A stretch of 64,000 bases of DNA, from the NCBI RefSeq assembly GCF_029962835.1, contig NC_080584.1:80256862-80320861 (forward strand), written 5' to 3'. Of the stretch, positions 11,710-21,931 are shown in pieces. The position numbers and the translations under genes were made by a program. The notes under the pieces are model-generated. The model was not told the DNA's origin and did no database searches. It saw only the letters and a program-made list of their open reading frames with translations. How positions within the stretch are numbered: the first letter of the stretch is position 1; each line of letters opens with the position of its first letter. Origin of the DNA: Magnolia sinica (taxonomy: Eukaryota; Streptophyta; Magnoliopsida; Magnoliales; Magnoliaceae).

Positions 11710-12104
11710 TTCATTATGCTATTTGCGTTTCGATTAGCTGTTTTCATTTACATTTGCTTTTCGCTTTCATCTGATGGATTGTTTGGCTTGTAATCTTATC
11801 AGATCGTCGACAAAACGATCTATGTTAGGGGTTTTTTTTTTTTTTGGTGGGTTGATTGTGTGAGTTTCTTTGTAGGCATTTGCATTACTTTAATGAAAGA
11901 CGCGTTTGGATGTGCAATTGAATTGAATCTTGCATACTCAAGAGAAGATCAGAAACACAAGCTGCTTCCCGTTTCCTTGAATTTAATTGGCCCACGTCAT
12001 TTATGCTGACGTCATCATAAAATAAATAACTGTTTACAAAATATTGCCTCATTAATAACAAATGTTACGTTTACTGCACCGGACGCGTAGCTGCGACCCA
12101 GGAT
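11710..12104. other. 3' flank of the NB-ARC gene
   Basis: The stretch is AT-rich with a poly-T run near 11832 and 'ttaatgaaag' near 11890. It probably includes the 3' UTR. No canonical AATAAA is evident close to the stop. Confidence 0.4.
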
Positions 12105-12555
12105 CCAGTGACGTCAATGTGAGCTGACCGTGGCCCACATCAATGTATGCTTTATATATCTACGCTCTACATCCGTTTTTTCCACATTGGTTGTCCGAAA
12201 AATGAACCGGATACAAATCTTAGTCGGACCACACCACAGAAAATAATGTCCAGGCTACCATGGAAAACTTTCTAATGCCCACCACAATGTTTATTTGTCT
12301 TCCAACCTGTTGTTTACGAGGTCACAGGGACCAGATGAAGGGAAAATATAAATATCAGCTGGATTCAGAACGTTTGTAGTCCGCATGAAAATTTTAATCG
12401 GCACTGACTGTTGTTTCTCGTGGTGTGGTCAGCCTGAGATTTGCATCCATTTCAAATTTTGTCCGTTCCTTAAAATGAGCCTGCAAAACAAAAAGACGGC
12501 ATAGATATACAATGCATATATAAAGTATGCCTTATGATCACGTACCAGGACACGA
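12105..12555. mobile_element. hairpin MITE
   Basis: The left arm contains 'ggcccacatcaatgtatgc'. The right arm contains 'gacggcatagatatac' and 'atgcatatataaagtatgcc'. The interior has the family's 'cggaccacaccacag' and 'tggtgtggtcagcctgag' pair. It is diverged. Confidence 0.55.
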
Positions 12556-12659
12556 GGTTACAATAAAGATGCATTACTTTTTCAAGACTAGATTGAATTG
12601 CGTAGCAAGTAGTACCCACGTCGGGTCATGTGCTACTAAACAATCTCCATAAGCCTAAA

Positions 12660-13035
12660 TGTGTCTTATTGACGCTGTACATTCATTTTTCACCTCATAT
12701 CAGGGCATGAGCCCAAAAATGAAGTGGATCCAAATCTCAAGTATATCACACCCAAAAAATAGTAATTGAAAGCTCCTCGTTAAAAACTTCCTAGGGCCCA
12801 CTGTAATGTTTATTTGCCATTGAATGAATAGAAAATATAAATATCAACTTGATCCAAAACTTTTGTAACCACCAAAAAGTTTTTTTTAGGGTAGGCATCC
12901 AATCACCAATTTCTTGTGGTATAGTCCACCTGAGATATAAATTTACCTTAATTTTGCACTCATGCACTAAAATAATCCATAAAAATGGATGGACGTCTTG
13001 AATAATACACATATATCATGGTAGGGCCTACAAAG
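12660..13035. mobile_element. hairpin MITE, diverged
   Basis: The left side has 'gcatgagcccaaaaatgaag'. The right side has 'aaaaatggatggacgtc' and 'acacatatatcatggtaggg'. This is the same family organisation as the neighbouring hairpins, with an eroded left arm. Confidence 0.5.
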
Positions 13036-13584
13036 TCTTTCCCGTAGCACACAACCGTCCATGTTACATGTTATCCTAGGCAATTTGAGTACCGTCCATC
13101 ACAGCTACATACAAGGACAAATTGTTAATTGGTGACTCAGGGTGGGCTCTACTGTGATATTTATGTAAAATAAACCACAGCCACTAGGTATTTCAATGCA
13201 TGTTAGGCCATGGGCCCAAAAATCAATTCCATTTATGATTCACGCTTGACTTGTACATAATATATAGGGCCTGCCAAACTATTTCCATTAGTGTATCCCA
13301 AGTGATTCATGTCCAGTTACAAGTGCAATCTAATGGTTAAAGTGGATTTCATACAAGGATCATGGTGCACCCTTTAAAAATCAAGGGTATACATATCTCT
13401 CCCAATCATTTCCTTTAGTGCGGCTCAAGAGAATCATGGGTTAATATGATTTTTTGTCTTTATGCTCAATATGAGACTTAATAATAAATGGCCATGATGG
13501 ATCTTACAAAAACATCACGATAGGCCCTGTTTAAGTCAATAGTTGTGTCCCATACAATTTTTTTTTCCTAAGCAAACTCCATAT
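13036..13584. other. no gene recognised
   Basis: Fragments of the hairpin family ('ctactgtgatatttatg', 'gggcccaaaaatca') are scattered in AT-rich sequence. Nothing coding is visible. Confidence 0.35.
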
Positions 13585-14335
13585 ACAATTAAAGAGATTC
13601 TACCAGTCAAAGTGATGAGTTCCACTAGACAAAGTGACCGGATTGCCGAATAAAGTGATGGAGTTCCGCTAGACAAAGTGATAGGGTTCCACTAGACAAA
13701 GTGATGGGATTCTACAAGATAAATTGATGAGATTGCTCAACAAAGTGATGGTGTTTCACTAAACAACATGACAAGGTTCCACGAGACAAAGTGACGGGAT
13801 TACGGGATAAAGTGATGGAATTTTACTAAATAAAGTGATGGGTTTTATTAGAGAAAGTGACCGCGTTACCCAACAAAGTGGCGAGGTTCTACCAAGTAAA
13901 GTGACGGGGTTGCTGGAAAAAGTGTGGTGGTTTTGTAAGACAAAGTAATGGGGTGTCGTAGTAAGTGACGGGTTTACTAGACATAATGATGGGTTCCACT
14001 AGATAAATTGGTGAAATTACTAGACAAAGTGGTGTAGTTATACTAGCTAAAGTGATAGGATTCTATTAAATAAAATGACAAGGTTTTACTAAACAATTTA
14101 ACGGGGTTATATTGGGTAAAGTGATGGGGTTGCTGGACAAAGTGACAGAATTCCACAGGATAAAGTGGTAGGGTTGCAAGACAAAGTGAGAGGGTTATCA
14201 AACAAAGTGATAGGGTTCCACTAGACTAAGTTTGGGATTACTGGACAGTGACATGGTTCCATTAAACAAATTGATGAAGTTCTATTAAATAAGGTGATGC
14301 GGTTCTCTTAAGTAAAGTGATATGGTTCTATGATG
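13585..14335. repeat. degenerate minisatellite, unit about 22-27 bp
   Basis: About 30 imperfect copies of 'gacaaagtgatggggttcca' occur head to tail. Common variants are 'aaagtgacgggattgc' and 'aaagtgatagggttcc'. The units vary in length and sequence, so the array is old. No coding frame runs through it. Confidence 0.85.
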
Positions 14336-14374
14336 CTTTTATATATGAAATCCATTCTAACCACTTACATTACT

Positions 14375-14399
14375 TTAAAAAAAAAAAAAAAAAAAAAAA
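14375..14399. repeat. poly-A tract
   Basis: An adenine run of about 25 bases lies just after the minisatellite. It could be the tail of a retroposed sequence, but no SINE or LINE body was recognised beside it. Confidence 0.5.
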
Positions 14400-14689
14400 C
14401 ATCTCACCAAAAACTTGTACCATTAGATGAATTACTTGGGCGACACTAATGAAACATTTCAAAAGGTGAGCATTGGCTTGTGCATGATTTCCAATTAAGT
14501 GTCCAACATGAATAATAAATAATAGATGGAAATGATTTTTGGACCCATGACTTGACATGAAATGATACACATCGTGCTCAAAGTTGACTTTACATAAACA
14601 TTATGGTGGAGCCCACCCAAGCCAATGACCTATTTGCTCGCACTGGCTGTGGCAAAAGAGATCCGAATTGCGTGGGATAGCACACACCA

Positions 14690-15110
14690 TAGACAATGCT
14701 ATTGTATGCTATTGGAAAAGCTCCATGGACTCACCATGTGGTATGTGTTTTATCAATGCCATCCATCCATTTTTAGGGATCATTTTATTGCATGAGCACA
14801 AAATTGAGGCAGATCCAAATCTCAGGTGGACCACACCACATGATACAGTGGTGATCAGAGGCCCATCATTAAAAACTTCTTGGGGGCTACAAAAGTTTTA
14901 GATCAAGTTGAGATTTGTATTTTTTTTTCTTCATTCATGTCTTTCTGACCTTAACAGTTGCATTTAATCACCATTCTTTCCAATGATGTGCTCCAGCTGG
15001 GATTAGATCTACCTCATTTTTGGGCTCATGCCCTAATATGAAATGGATAGACAGCATGGATAAAATACATTCATCATGGTGGGCTCACAAATTTTTTAGT
15101 AGCATACAAT
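14690..15110. mobile_element. hairpin MITE
   Basis: The left arm has 'gactcaccatgtggtatgtg' followed by 'tgccatccatccattttt'. The right arm has 'gaaatggatagacagcatgg' followed by 'attcatcatggtgggc'. Outer arms include 'ttgtatgct' and 'agcatacaa' pairs. There is no coding capacity. Confidence 0.65.
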
Positions 15111-15544
15111 ACCGACGTGGGTGCTGTATACTAACTTAGGTAGTCTGAGTCTTGAATTTTGCACAAGGTGATTTTCTAATGGAGCCAATCTATCATACAG
15201 GTTGGATACCACGCACGCATAAAGGTTAGAAGTTATCCATGGGGTGAATAGTGAGTTATGGTCTAACCAGTTGAACGTGAGACCTTCTCATGAATTGACA
15301 ACGATCTAGTTTTGAATCTAAAAAATTTGGACAATCTTGTTGGTCAACAGAGTGTCGTCCATAGTCAACTGCAAGCCTTCTATGGCTAGTGGAAGTGGAT
15401 TCTATTCGGCACAACACCAAACATACTCTATCCATTCCCAACGAAAAAAGCCTCACGTGCACAAATACAGGCATGGATCCACAATAAAAGTAAAATTTAA
15501 ATAAAATAAAATTTAAAAAAAAAAAACATTAGTTTATAGTAATA

Positions 15545-15641
15545 GGATTGCCCAATAAGGTTGTGCTCTATGGGCCCACTATGATACTCGTGTTTTATCC
15601 ATGCCATTCATCTATTTTTCCAAATCATCGTAGGGCACGTG
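15545..15641. mobile_element. left half of a hairpin MITE
   Basis: Only the left arm is present ('gggcccactatgatactc', then 'atgccattcatctattttt'). It stops exactly where an LTR begins at 15642. Confidence 0.5.
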
Positions 15642-16560
15642 TCATGCCTCGAAATATAGGCACTGAGTGTGTACCCTCATACCTGAGTTATGATCCATGA
15701 CTTGCACACTTAGTATACTTAAAACAGTGAGTCACATTATTTAATAGAGACATAATATAATATGAAATTTATATTCTCATTAACATCCATCAATACACTC
15801 ATATCAACCACTAATTCATCCACAAACATTCACTACCATACATTCATGATACTCAAGAATACAAGCTAAAACATTTATGTCCACCAAATTGAAACTTTTA
15901 TTTGTTCAAAATCATCAAGTTATTCAAAAATCTTAAAAATCTAAATTAGAAGTCATTTTAAAACATAAATGAGAATAATAATAGCAAACACATGTCCCAT
16001 TTAATTATTCTACTAATCCAGTGAAGCAAGCTTGTCTTCGGTTAAATATGGTCACTGTTCCTGTGGATCATCAAATGGTTTGGCTTCATGTTCTTATTCT
16101 TGAGTCATTGTATCTGCTTTAATTTCATCTGTATGGTTTTTCCATCAATACACCGTCAGGTGGCCAAGCCCAATGAGTGAACCCATCATGGTTCATGTAA
16201 GATACAATTAAAATAATATACACACAAGTAAAGCATAAAAATCAAAAATACAATGCAAATAATGTAATTAATGTGAATGATGTGGATGGTGTTGATGACG
16301 CATCAAATGGGTATAAATAGAAACCATCCACTTCCTTAGGTCGGATATCAACAACCCGCATCTGCACTCGGCAGGCTTCTACCATCAGTAGGCATCGGCA
16401 AGGCTCGCATCCCCTATTGGGTAAGCTTCCACATATAGTAGGCTTTTGTTGGGTACAATAGGTTGTCATTTAGGAAATCGTACAAGAGTGTTAACGATTC
16501 AAGACATGAATGTTTAATACATTAGAAATCATAATACAATTAATCATAACAATACAACAA
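15642..16560 (+). mobile_element. Ty3/gypsy-type LTR fragment, fossil
   Basis: The sequence starts 'tgtcatgcctcgaaatatag' and continues with 'gagtgtgtaccctcatacc'. It matches the reverse complement of the solo LTR end at 42943 ('tgtcacgccccgaaatccgg'), so both belong to one family in opposite orientation. The far end is not clear. The copy is diverged and old. Confidence 0.5.
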
Positions 16561-16618
16561 TTTATTTTTCTTTTTTTTTTTAATAATAAAAATCATATTC
16601 AAAAACCATATTTCATAA

Positions 16619-16620
16619 CA

Positions 16621-16667
<47 letters not shown>
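16619..16667. repeat. (AAT)n microsatellite
   Basis: A run of AAT trinucleotides of about 48 bp, within AT-rich sequence. Confidence 0.9.
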
Positions 16668-16669
<2 letters not shown>

Positions 16670-16824
16670 CACTAAAAAACTGAAAAACTTGGCTAAGAAC
16701 ATCTTTGATAACAATATGCCCCGCTAAATTTGAAAACAATCCTATAAAATTATGCTCGAAAAATAGCTACCATATATAATGTCCAAAAGCATGACAACAA
16801 CAGCACACGTGCCCAGTTGTGGAC

Positions 16825-17300
16825 TCAAGGAGCAATGACAATCCGACCTGCAGCTTGATTAAGATCACGCTGACCACTCGAGATAATTCTCCTCCCCCCT
16901 TTTGGATCAATGTCAACTATGTTCATCTTTTGCAACTGTTGAAGGATGTGACGAGAAATGGAACTGCTGCTCTTGTAGAAATGTGATGGACGATCCCTAT
17001 TTCTCTTGCGCCCACCATAAATCTTCTGGAAACCACCAACTCCAATACCCTACTCAAATAGATCTTCCTTGCGATGGAAGTAGCTCCGATATAATACCAA
17101 TCCAGGTCGTAGGGAGCAAGCTCCTTGAATGTGGCAGTTTTCACAATATCAATCTAATGAGGAAGCTTAACCTTTCCAGAGAGCTTGAGATGAGCAGAGT
17201 AAGCTTTCATGAAGTCATGTGGGGAAACGTCCTTCACTGTTCTCGCCGCCTCTATCTCTTTGTTGTTGTTACGACTATTAAGGTTAGGGTTTTTATTTAT
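16825..17300 (-). pseudogene. RPS19: processed pseudogene of ribosomal protein S19 (eS19)
   Basis: On the minus strand the sequence encodes recognisable eS19 pieces without introns: 'VKDVSPHDF', '[12 protein letters not shown]', 'DWYYI', 'ARKIYL', '[20 protein letters not shown]', 'RDL' and 'AGRIVIAP', ending in a stop at 16825-16827. The functional protein has about 143 residues and this copy covers nearly that whole length. The start codon is lost (ATA in place of ATG near 17255). An in-frame TAG replaces the expected tryptophan region after 'KVKLP'. One frame change lies near the 'KIYL' segment. A telo-box-like AAACCCTAA sits in the former leader near 17283-17292, as in plant ribosomal-protein genes. 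The loss of introns and these breaks indicate a dead retrocopy. Confidence 0.88.
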
Positions 17301-17692
17301 TTTAATCATATGGGAGAGGAAACATATTGGGATTACTCACGTGATGATTTAGGGAGAAATCCGATGGAGCAAATCAGATAATACCTATAATCCATATGCA
17401 ATACACCATAACATTAAAATGAATGGATAAAAATATCAAGTTCATAAAGCCCTTGATTAATTTCAATTACTAAGGCCATAAATGGGAGTAATGCGTAGGT
17501 TTTACAAGGTAATGTACCTAATAGATTGGGTTTATCTTATCTATCCCAATCAAAAAGGACAATGCTAGATTTCTTATAAGATGACCCACCAAATGGATGA
17601 CTTAGATCTTGTACTAGCATGCTCTGACGATACGAATCGTGGGTGCTTGTTCTCATTCTCTGTACATCTTTTTGCTATTTGAATGAAAGCAT

Positions 17693-17693
<1 letters not shown>
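17301..17693. other. no gene recognised
   Basis: AT-rich spacer between the RPS19 retrocopy and an AT microsatellite. No feature is supported. Confidence 0.35.

Positions 17694-17780
<87 letters not shown>
17694..17780. repeat. (TA)n microsatellite at a CACTA end
   Basis: A pure TA dinucleotide run of about 85 bp runs straight into 'acaagaaatcccacc', where a CACTA terminus would have CACTACAAG. Confidence 0.9.
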
Positions 17781-17783
<3 letters not shown>

Positions 17784-18390
17784 AGAAATCCCACCTTTAC
17801 CGATAAAAATTTTCATCGCTAAAAGACCGACGCAAAAGGTTTTTATCGACGAAAAATTTTAATCGTCGGCAAAGGCAAGCTTTTTAGCAACGAATTTTTT
17901 CGTCATTAAAAAAACTTTTACCGACGAATTGTTTCGTCGCTAAAAAACTTTTACAATACTTTTAGCGACGAATATTTTCGTTGCTAAAAAATAAATGTTA
18001 AACTTTTAGCGGCGATAGTTTTCGTTGCTAAAAATAATAACAAAACTTTTAGCAACGCATATTTTCGTCGCTAAAAAATAAATGTTAAACTTTTAAAGAG
18101 GATAGTTTTCGTCGCTAAAAATAATTACAAAACTTTAACGCCGAACATTTTCGTCGCTAAAAAATAAATGTTAAACTTTTAATGACGATAGTTTTCGTCA
18201 CTAAAAAATAAATGTTAAACTTTTAGTGACGATAGTTTTCGTCGCTAAAAATAATTACAAAACTTTTAGTGACGAACATTTTCGTCGCTAAAAAATATAT
18301 AAAAATCTTTTACCGATGAAAATTTTCGTAGATAAAAATATTTACAAAACGTTTACCTACGAAAAATTTTTGTACGTAAAAGTCTTTTTT
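17781..18390 (+). mobile_element. CACTA transposon end with subterminal array
   Basis: The terminus 'acaagaaatcccaccttta' matches the inverted CACTA end at 6222-6245. It is followed by about ten copies of palindromic motifs 'gacgaaaattttcgtc' / 'tagttttcgtcgctaaaa', with a repeating spacer 'aataaatgttaaactttta'. The element extends to the right; its other end was not identified. Confidence 0.65.
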
Positions 18391-18659
18391 TTTTAAAAAA
18401 AATATTCCAGCACAAAATTCCACACAAAATTCCTGATATACACCTATTACAATATATTTCATCATATTCATCCTGATAAACACTTGTTATCTAATATATT
18501 TCATCATATTCACATTCACATCCATCTAAGCCCAAATAGTAAATCCATCCAAACATAAACTACATTCATCCAAACACAAACAATCTTATCCACATCACAT
18601 TCATTCACGCATAAATACATATAAGCTTAACATCAAAAACAAAAATACAAAAAATCACA
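18391..18659. other. no gene recognised
   Basis: AC-rich, AT-rich spacer between the CACTA array and the telomere-like array. Confidence 0.4.
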
Positions 18660-20545
18660 AAGATGAAAGCAGAGGTTTAGTTTAAGGTTATAAGTTTAGG
18701 TTAAGTATAGGTTTAGGTTATGGGTTAAGGTTTAGGTTTAGGTTATAAGTATAGGTTTTGAGATTTGAGAATAGGTTTAGGTTAAGGTTATAAGTTTAGG
18801 TTAAGGTTATAAGTATAGGTTATAGGTTTAGGTTAAGGTTTAGGTTTAGGTTATAAGTATAGGTTTTGGGATTTGAGAATAGGTTAAGGTTATAAGTTTA
18901 GGTTAAGGTTATAAGTATAGGTTTAGGTTATAGGTTAAGGTTTAGGTTTAGGTTATAAGTATATTTTTTTGGGATTTGAGAATAGGTTTAAGTTAAGGTT
19001 ATAAGTTTAGGGATTTGAGAATACATTTAGGTTATAGGTTTAGGTTTAGGTTATAAGTTTAGGTTAAGGTTATAGGTTTAGGTTTAGGTTTAGCTTTAGG
19101 GAATTGAGAATAGGTTAAGGTTTAGGTTTAGGAAATCGGGTTCGGGTTCGGGATCGGGTTTAGGTTTGGGTTTAGGTTATAGGTTATAGGTTATAGGTTT
19201 AGGTTATAGGTTAAGGTTTGGGTTATAGGTTAAAGTTTAGGTTTAGGTTTAGGTTATAGGTTACAGGTTATAAGTATAGGTTTAGGCTTAGGTTATAAGT
19301 ATAGGTTTTGGGAATTGAGAATAGGTTTAAGTTTAGGTTATAAGTTTAGGTTAAGGTTATAAGTATAGGTTTAGGTTATAGGTTAAGGTTTAGGTTTAGG
19401 TTATAAGTATAGGTTTTGGGATTTGAGAATAGGTTTAGGTTAAAGTTATAGGTTTAGGTTAAGGTTATAAGTATAGGTTTAGGTTATGGGTTAAGGTTTA
19501 GGTTTAGGTTATAAGTATAGGTTTTGGGATTTGAGAATAGGTTTAGGTTAAAGTTATAAGTTTAGGTTAAGGTTGTAAGTATAGGTTATAGATTTAGGTT
19601 ATAAGTATAGGTTCTGGAATTTGAGAATAGGTTTAGGTTAATGTTATAAGTTTAGGTTAAGGTTATGACTATAGGTTTAGGTTATATGTTAAGGTTTAGG
19701 TTTAAGTTTAGGTTATAAGTATATTTTTTGGGATTTGAGAATAGGTTTAAGTTATAAGTATAGGTTTAGGTTAATGTTTTGGGTTATAGGTTTACGTTAA
19801 TGTTGTAGGTTATAGGTTTAGGTTATAGGTTTAGGTTATATATTATAGCTTTAGGGAACTGAGAATAGTTTATAGGTTATAGCTTTACGGAATTGATAAT
19901 AGGTTATGGTTTAGGTTTACGTTTAGGTTTAGGAAATCCGGTTCGGGTTCGGGTTTAGGTTTGGGTCTTCAAGTTTAGGTTTAGGTTTAGGTTAGGGAGT
20001 TGAGATTAGGATTAGGTGTAGGTTTAGGTTTAGGGATTTGAGAATACATTTAGGTTTTAGGTTCAGGTTTAGGTTTAGGTTTTAGGTTTTAGGTTTAGGT
20101 TATAAGTTTAGGTTTAGGTTTAGGTTTAGGTTTAGGTTATAGGTTATAGCTTTAGGGAATTGAGAATAGGTTAAGGTTTAGGTTTAGGAAATTGGGTTCG
20201 GGTTCGGGTTTAGGTTTTAGGTTTTAGGTTATAGGTTTAGGTTTGGGTTTAGGTTGTAGGTTATAGGTTTAAGGATTTGATAATACATTTAGGTTATAGG
20301 TTTAGGTTTAGGTTATAGGTCATAGGTTTAGGTTTAGGCTATAGGTTTAGGTTTAGGTTTACGTTATAGGTTATAGGTTATAGGTTATAGGTTTAGGTTA
20401 TAGGTTTAGGTTTAGGTTTAGGTTTAGGTCATAGGTTTAGGTTTAGGTTGTAGGTTTAGGTTTAGATTTAGGTTTAGGTTATAGGTTTAAGTTTAGGTTT
20501 AGGGAATCAGGTTTGGTTTTGGGTTCGGATCGGGTTTAGGTATTC
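18660..20545. repeat. telomere-like (TTTAGG)n array with higher-order units
   Basis: About 1.9 kb consist of 'ggtttaggtta', 'ggtttaggttt' and 'ggttataagt' motifs. Higher-order units of roughly 105-120 bp are marked by recurring 'gggatttgagaatagg' (near 18748, 18868, 18969, 19303, 19417, 19523, 19610 and 19728). The core hexamer TTTAGG is one G short of the usual plant telomere repeat TTTAGGG. It is an interstitial satellite rather than a chromosome end. Confidence 0.85.
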
Positions 20546-20814
20546 TCTAGTATTATCTACTAATGAACCTAGTATTATCTACTACATACTAGTAACATAC
20601 AACCAATATTGGGCCACCACACCATAAGCTACAAGAATTTCATGTCCCCTTAAACAAGGTATCCTCCATTGATAACATATATATATATATATTATAAATT
20701 CTTTATTTTTATTTACATTCGCAAATACATTCATCATCCATCCAAGAAAATTGAAACAAGTACTGTGACTCTATGACTAACAGTTGAAAAGGAAAATCAT
20801 GCATCTTATCTTAC
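20546..20814. other. spacer, probably a former intron
   Basis: No repeat or coding match is visible. It lies directly downstream, on the minus strand, of an intact splice donor of the AGO4-like exon, so it may be residual intron sequence. Confidence 0.35.
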
Positions 20815-21127
20815 CGTCGCAATTGACGGCACGTTGGACTGGCTTGGGGAACCATGTGATACATCCATCCCCAGGATGATTGTGGGAACTCCAGAAATTA
20901 GGGGAATGGAAAGTGAGTGTTCAACTGCAATTAAGGAATTCATTCCACCAAGCTGTTGAAAAGAAAGGAAAGGAGGTTGTTAGCTAGATAGAGAGATCAC
21001 ACCTGAAAGTCCATAGGAAAGGGACATGATATTTCAGTGACAGCTCACCTTGGCATTTATCTTTAAAAGAACATTTTTCAGGCATTGGTCATTGACTCTT
21101 TGAGGCGCAATGCATTGAGTGACAATA
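20815..21127 (-). pseudogene. AGO4-like: AGO4-type Argonaute fragment, two PIWI-region exons
   Basis: Two minus-strand exons are clear. Exon a (21127-21049) encodes 'IVTQCIAPQRVNDQCLKN' and 'VLLKINAK'. Exon b (20952-20815) encodes 'LGGMNSLIAVEHSLSIPLI' then 'PTIILGMDVSHGSP' and 'SQSNVPSIATV'. The intron between them (20953-21048) has GTGAGC and TTTTCAACAG borders, and exon b ends in a GTAAG donor. The match is to the AGO4/6/9 clade, whose proteins bind 24-nt siRNAs and guide DNA methylation. 'GMDVSH' carries the first catalytic aspartate of PIWI. Upstream PAZ exons and downstream PIWI exons were not found in the flanks; an NRPE1-like piece and a satellite occupy those sides. It is therefore a fragment, moved or truncated. 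The exons themselves read intact. Confidence 0.85.
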
Positions 21128-21228
21128 CTATGTATGTGTTTTATCCATAAGGCATATCTAAATAAGGCACCTCATGACAACTACTTATTTTTGGTATTTC
21201 CTAATCTTATTTTCATTTATCATCCTAC

Positions 21229-21770
21229 AAGGCACCTCATGACATTACTAAGAAGTATGGGGCTGTTAAAGAGGTTGATGATTCTTCTACAAAGGCATGG
21301 CTTGAAAAGATACGCACAATGTTTATCAGGAAGGGATCAGGGTTCTCTTCTCGTAGTGTGATTACTGGGGATGCATATAAAGGGATTCATGAAATCGGTT
21401 TACCATTAGAAATTGCTCAAAAGATCACATTTGAAAAGAAAGTCACTACATACAACATGGATCATTTACAAAAACTAGTGGATGACAAATTATGTGTAAC
21501 ATATAGAGATGGTTCAGCCACTTATGCAATTAAGGAAGGTTCAAAAGGACATACATATTTGAAAGTTTGTCAAATCATAAACAGGCGTTATTTATGGACA
21601 GAGACATTGTTTTCATTAATAGGCCACCTAATACTCGTAAACATTCATTGCAAGCATTTTTTGTCTATGTGCATGACGACCATACTGTTAAGATCAATCC
21701 TATTATTTGTGCTCCCCTAGGTGTGGATTTTGATGGGGATTGCGTTCATATGCTACTTCATAGATCATAC
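21229..21770 (+). pseudogene. NRPE1-like: fragment of RNA polymerase V largest subunit
   Basis: The plus strand encodes 'DITKKYGAVKEVDDSS', 'KAWLEKIRTMFIRKGSGFSS', 'RSVITGDAYKGI', 'GLPLEIAQKITFEKKV', 'LQKLVDDKLCVTYRDG' and 'GSKGHTYLKVCQIINRR', then in another frame 'DIVFINRPPNTRKHSLQAF', 'YVHDDHTVKINPIICAPLG' and 'VDFDGDCVH'. These are hallmark segments of NRPE1, including the DFDGD metal-binding site, and fit NRPE1 better than the Pol II or Pol IV homologues as I recall them. A +2-nt change near 21588-21595 breaks the frame, and the similarity stops after 'DCVH'. The left limit looks like an old exon border ('ctacaag' before 'GCACCTCATGAC'). Only about 175 of roughly 2000 residues remain, so it is a pseudogene fragment. 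Confidence 0.85.
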
Positions 21771-21878
21771 TCCGAGATAAAAGGTGTCAATTATATATAA
21801 AAAAAAATTATAGTCCAAAAGCAGACAATAAAGATCACAAATTCTGACTATAAAGGTGATATTTAGAGTTAAGCTTAC

Positions 21879-21931
21879 CGTCATTGTCATGTTGAAACCG
21901 TTCCTTGAATACAGGGACGTCCTTTATTGAT
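21879..21931 (-). other. candidate orphan exon
   Basis: A 53-bp minus-strand segment has a good acceptor (pyrimidine tract plus TTTTAG) and donor (GTAAGC). Only one frame is open, encoding 'SIKDVPVFKERFQHDND'. I do not recognise the family. It may be part of the same displaced sequence as the AGO4-like exons, or chance. Confidence 0.25.

Noticed and set aside
17574-17816. Open frame of alternating Ile-Tyr across the TA repeat (also 34600-34833 and 36022-36237)
   Set aside because: Dinucleotide microsatellites are open in all frames. There is no protein evidence.
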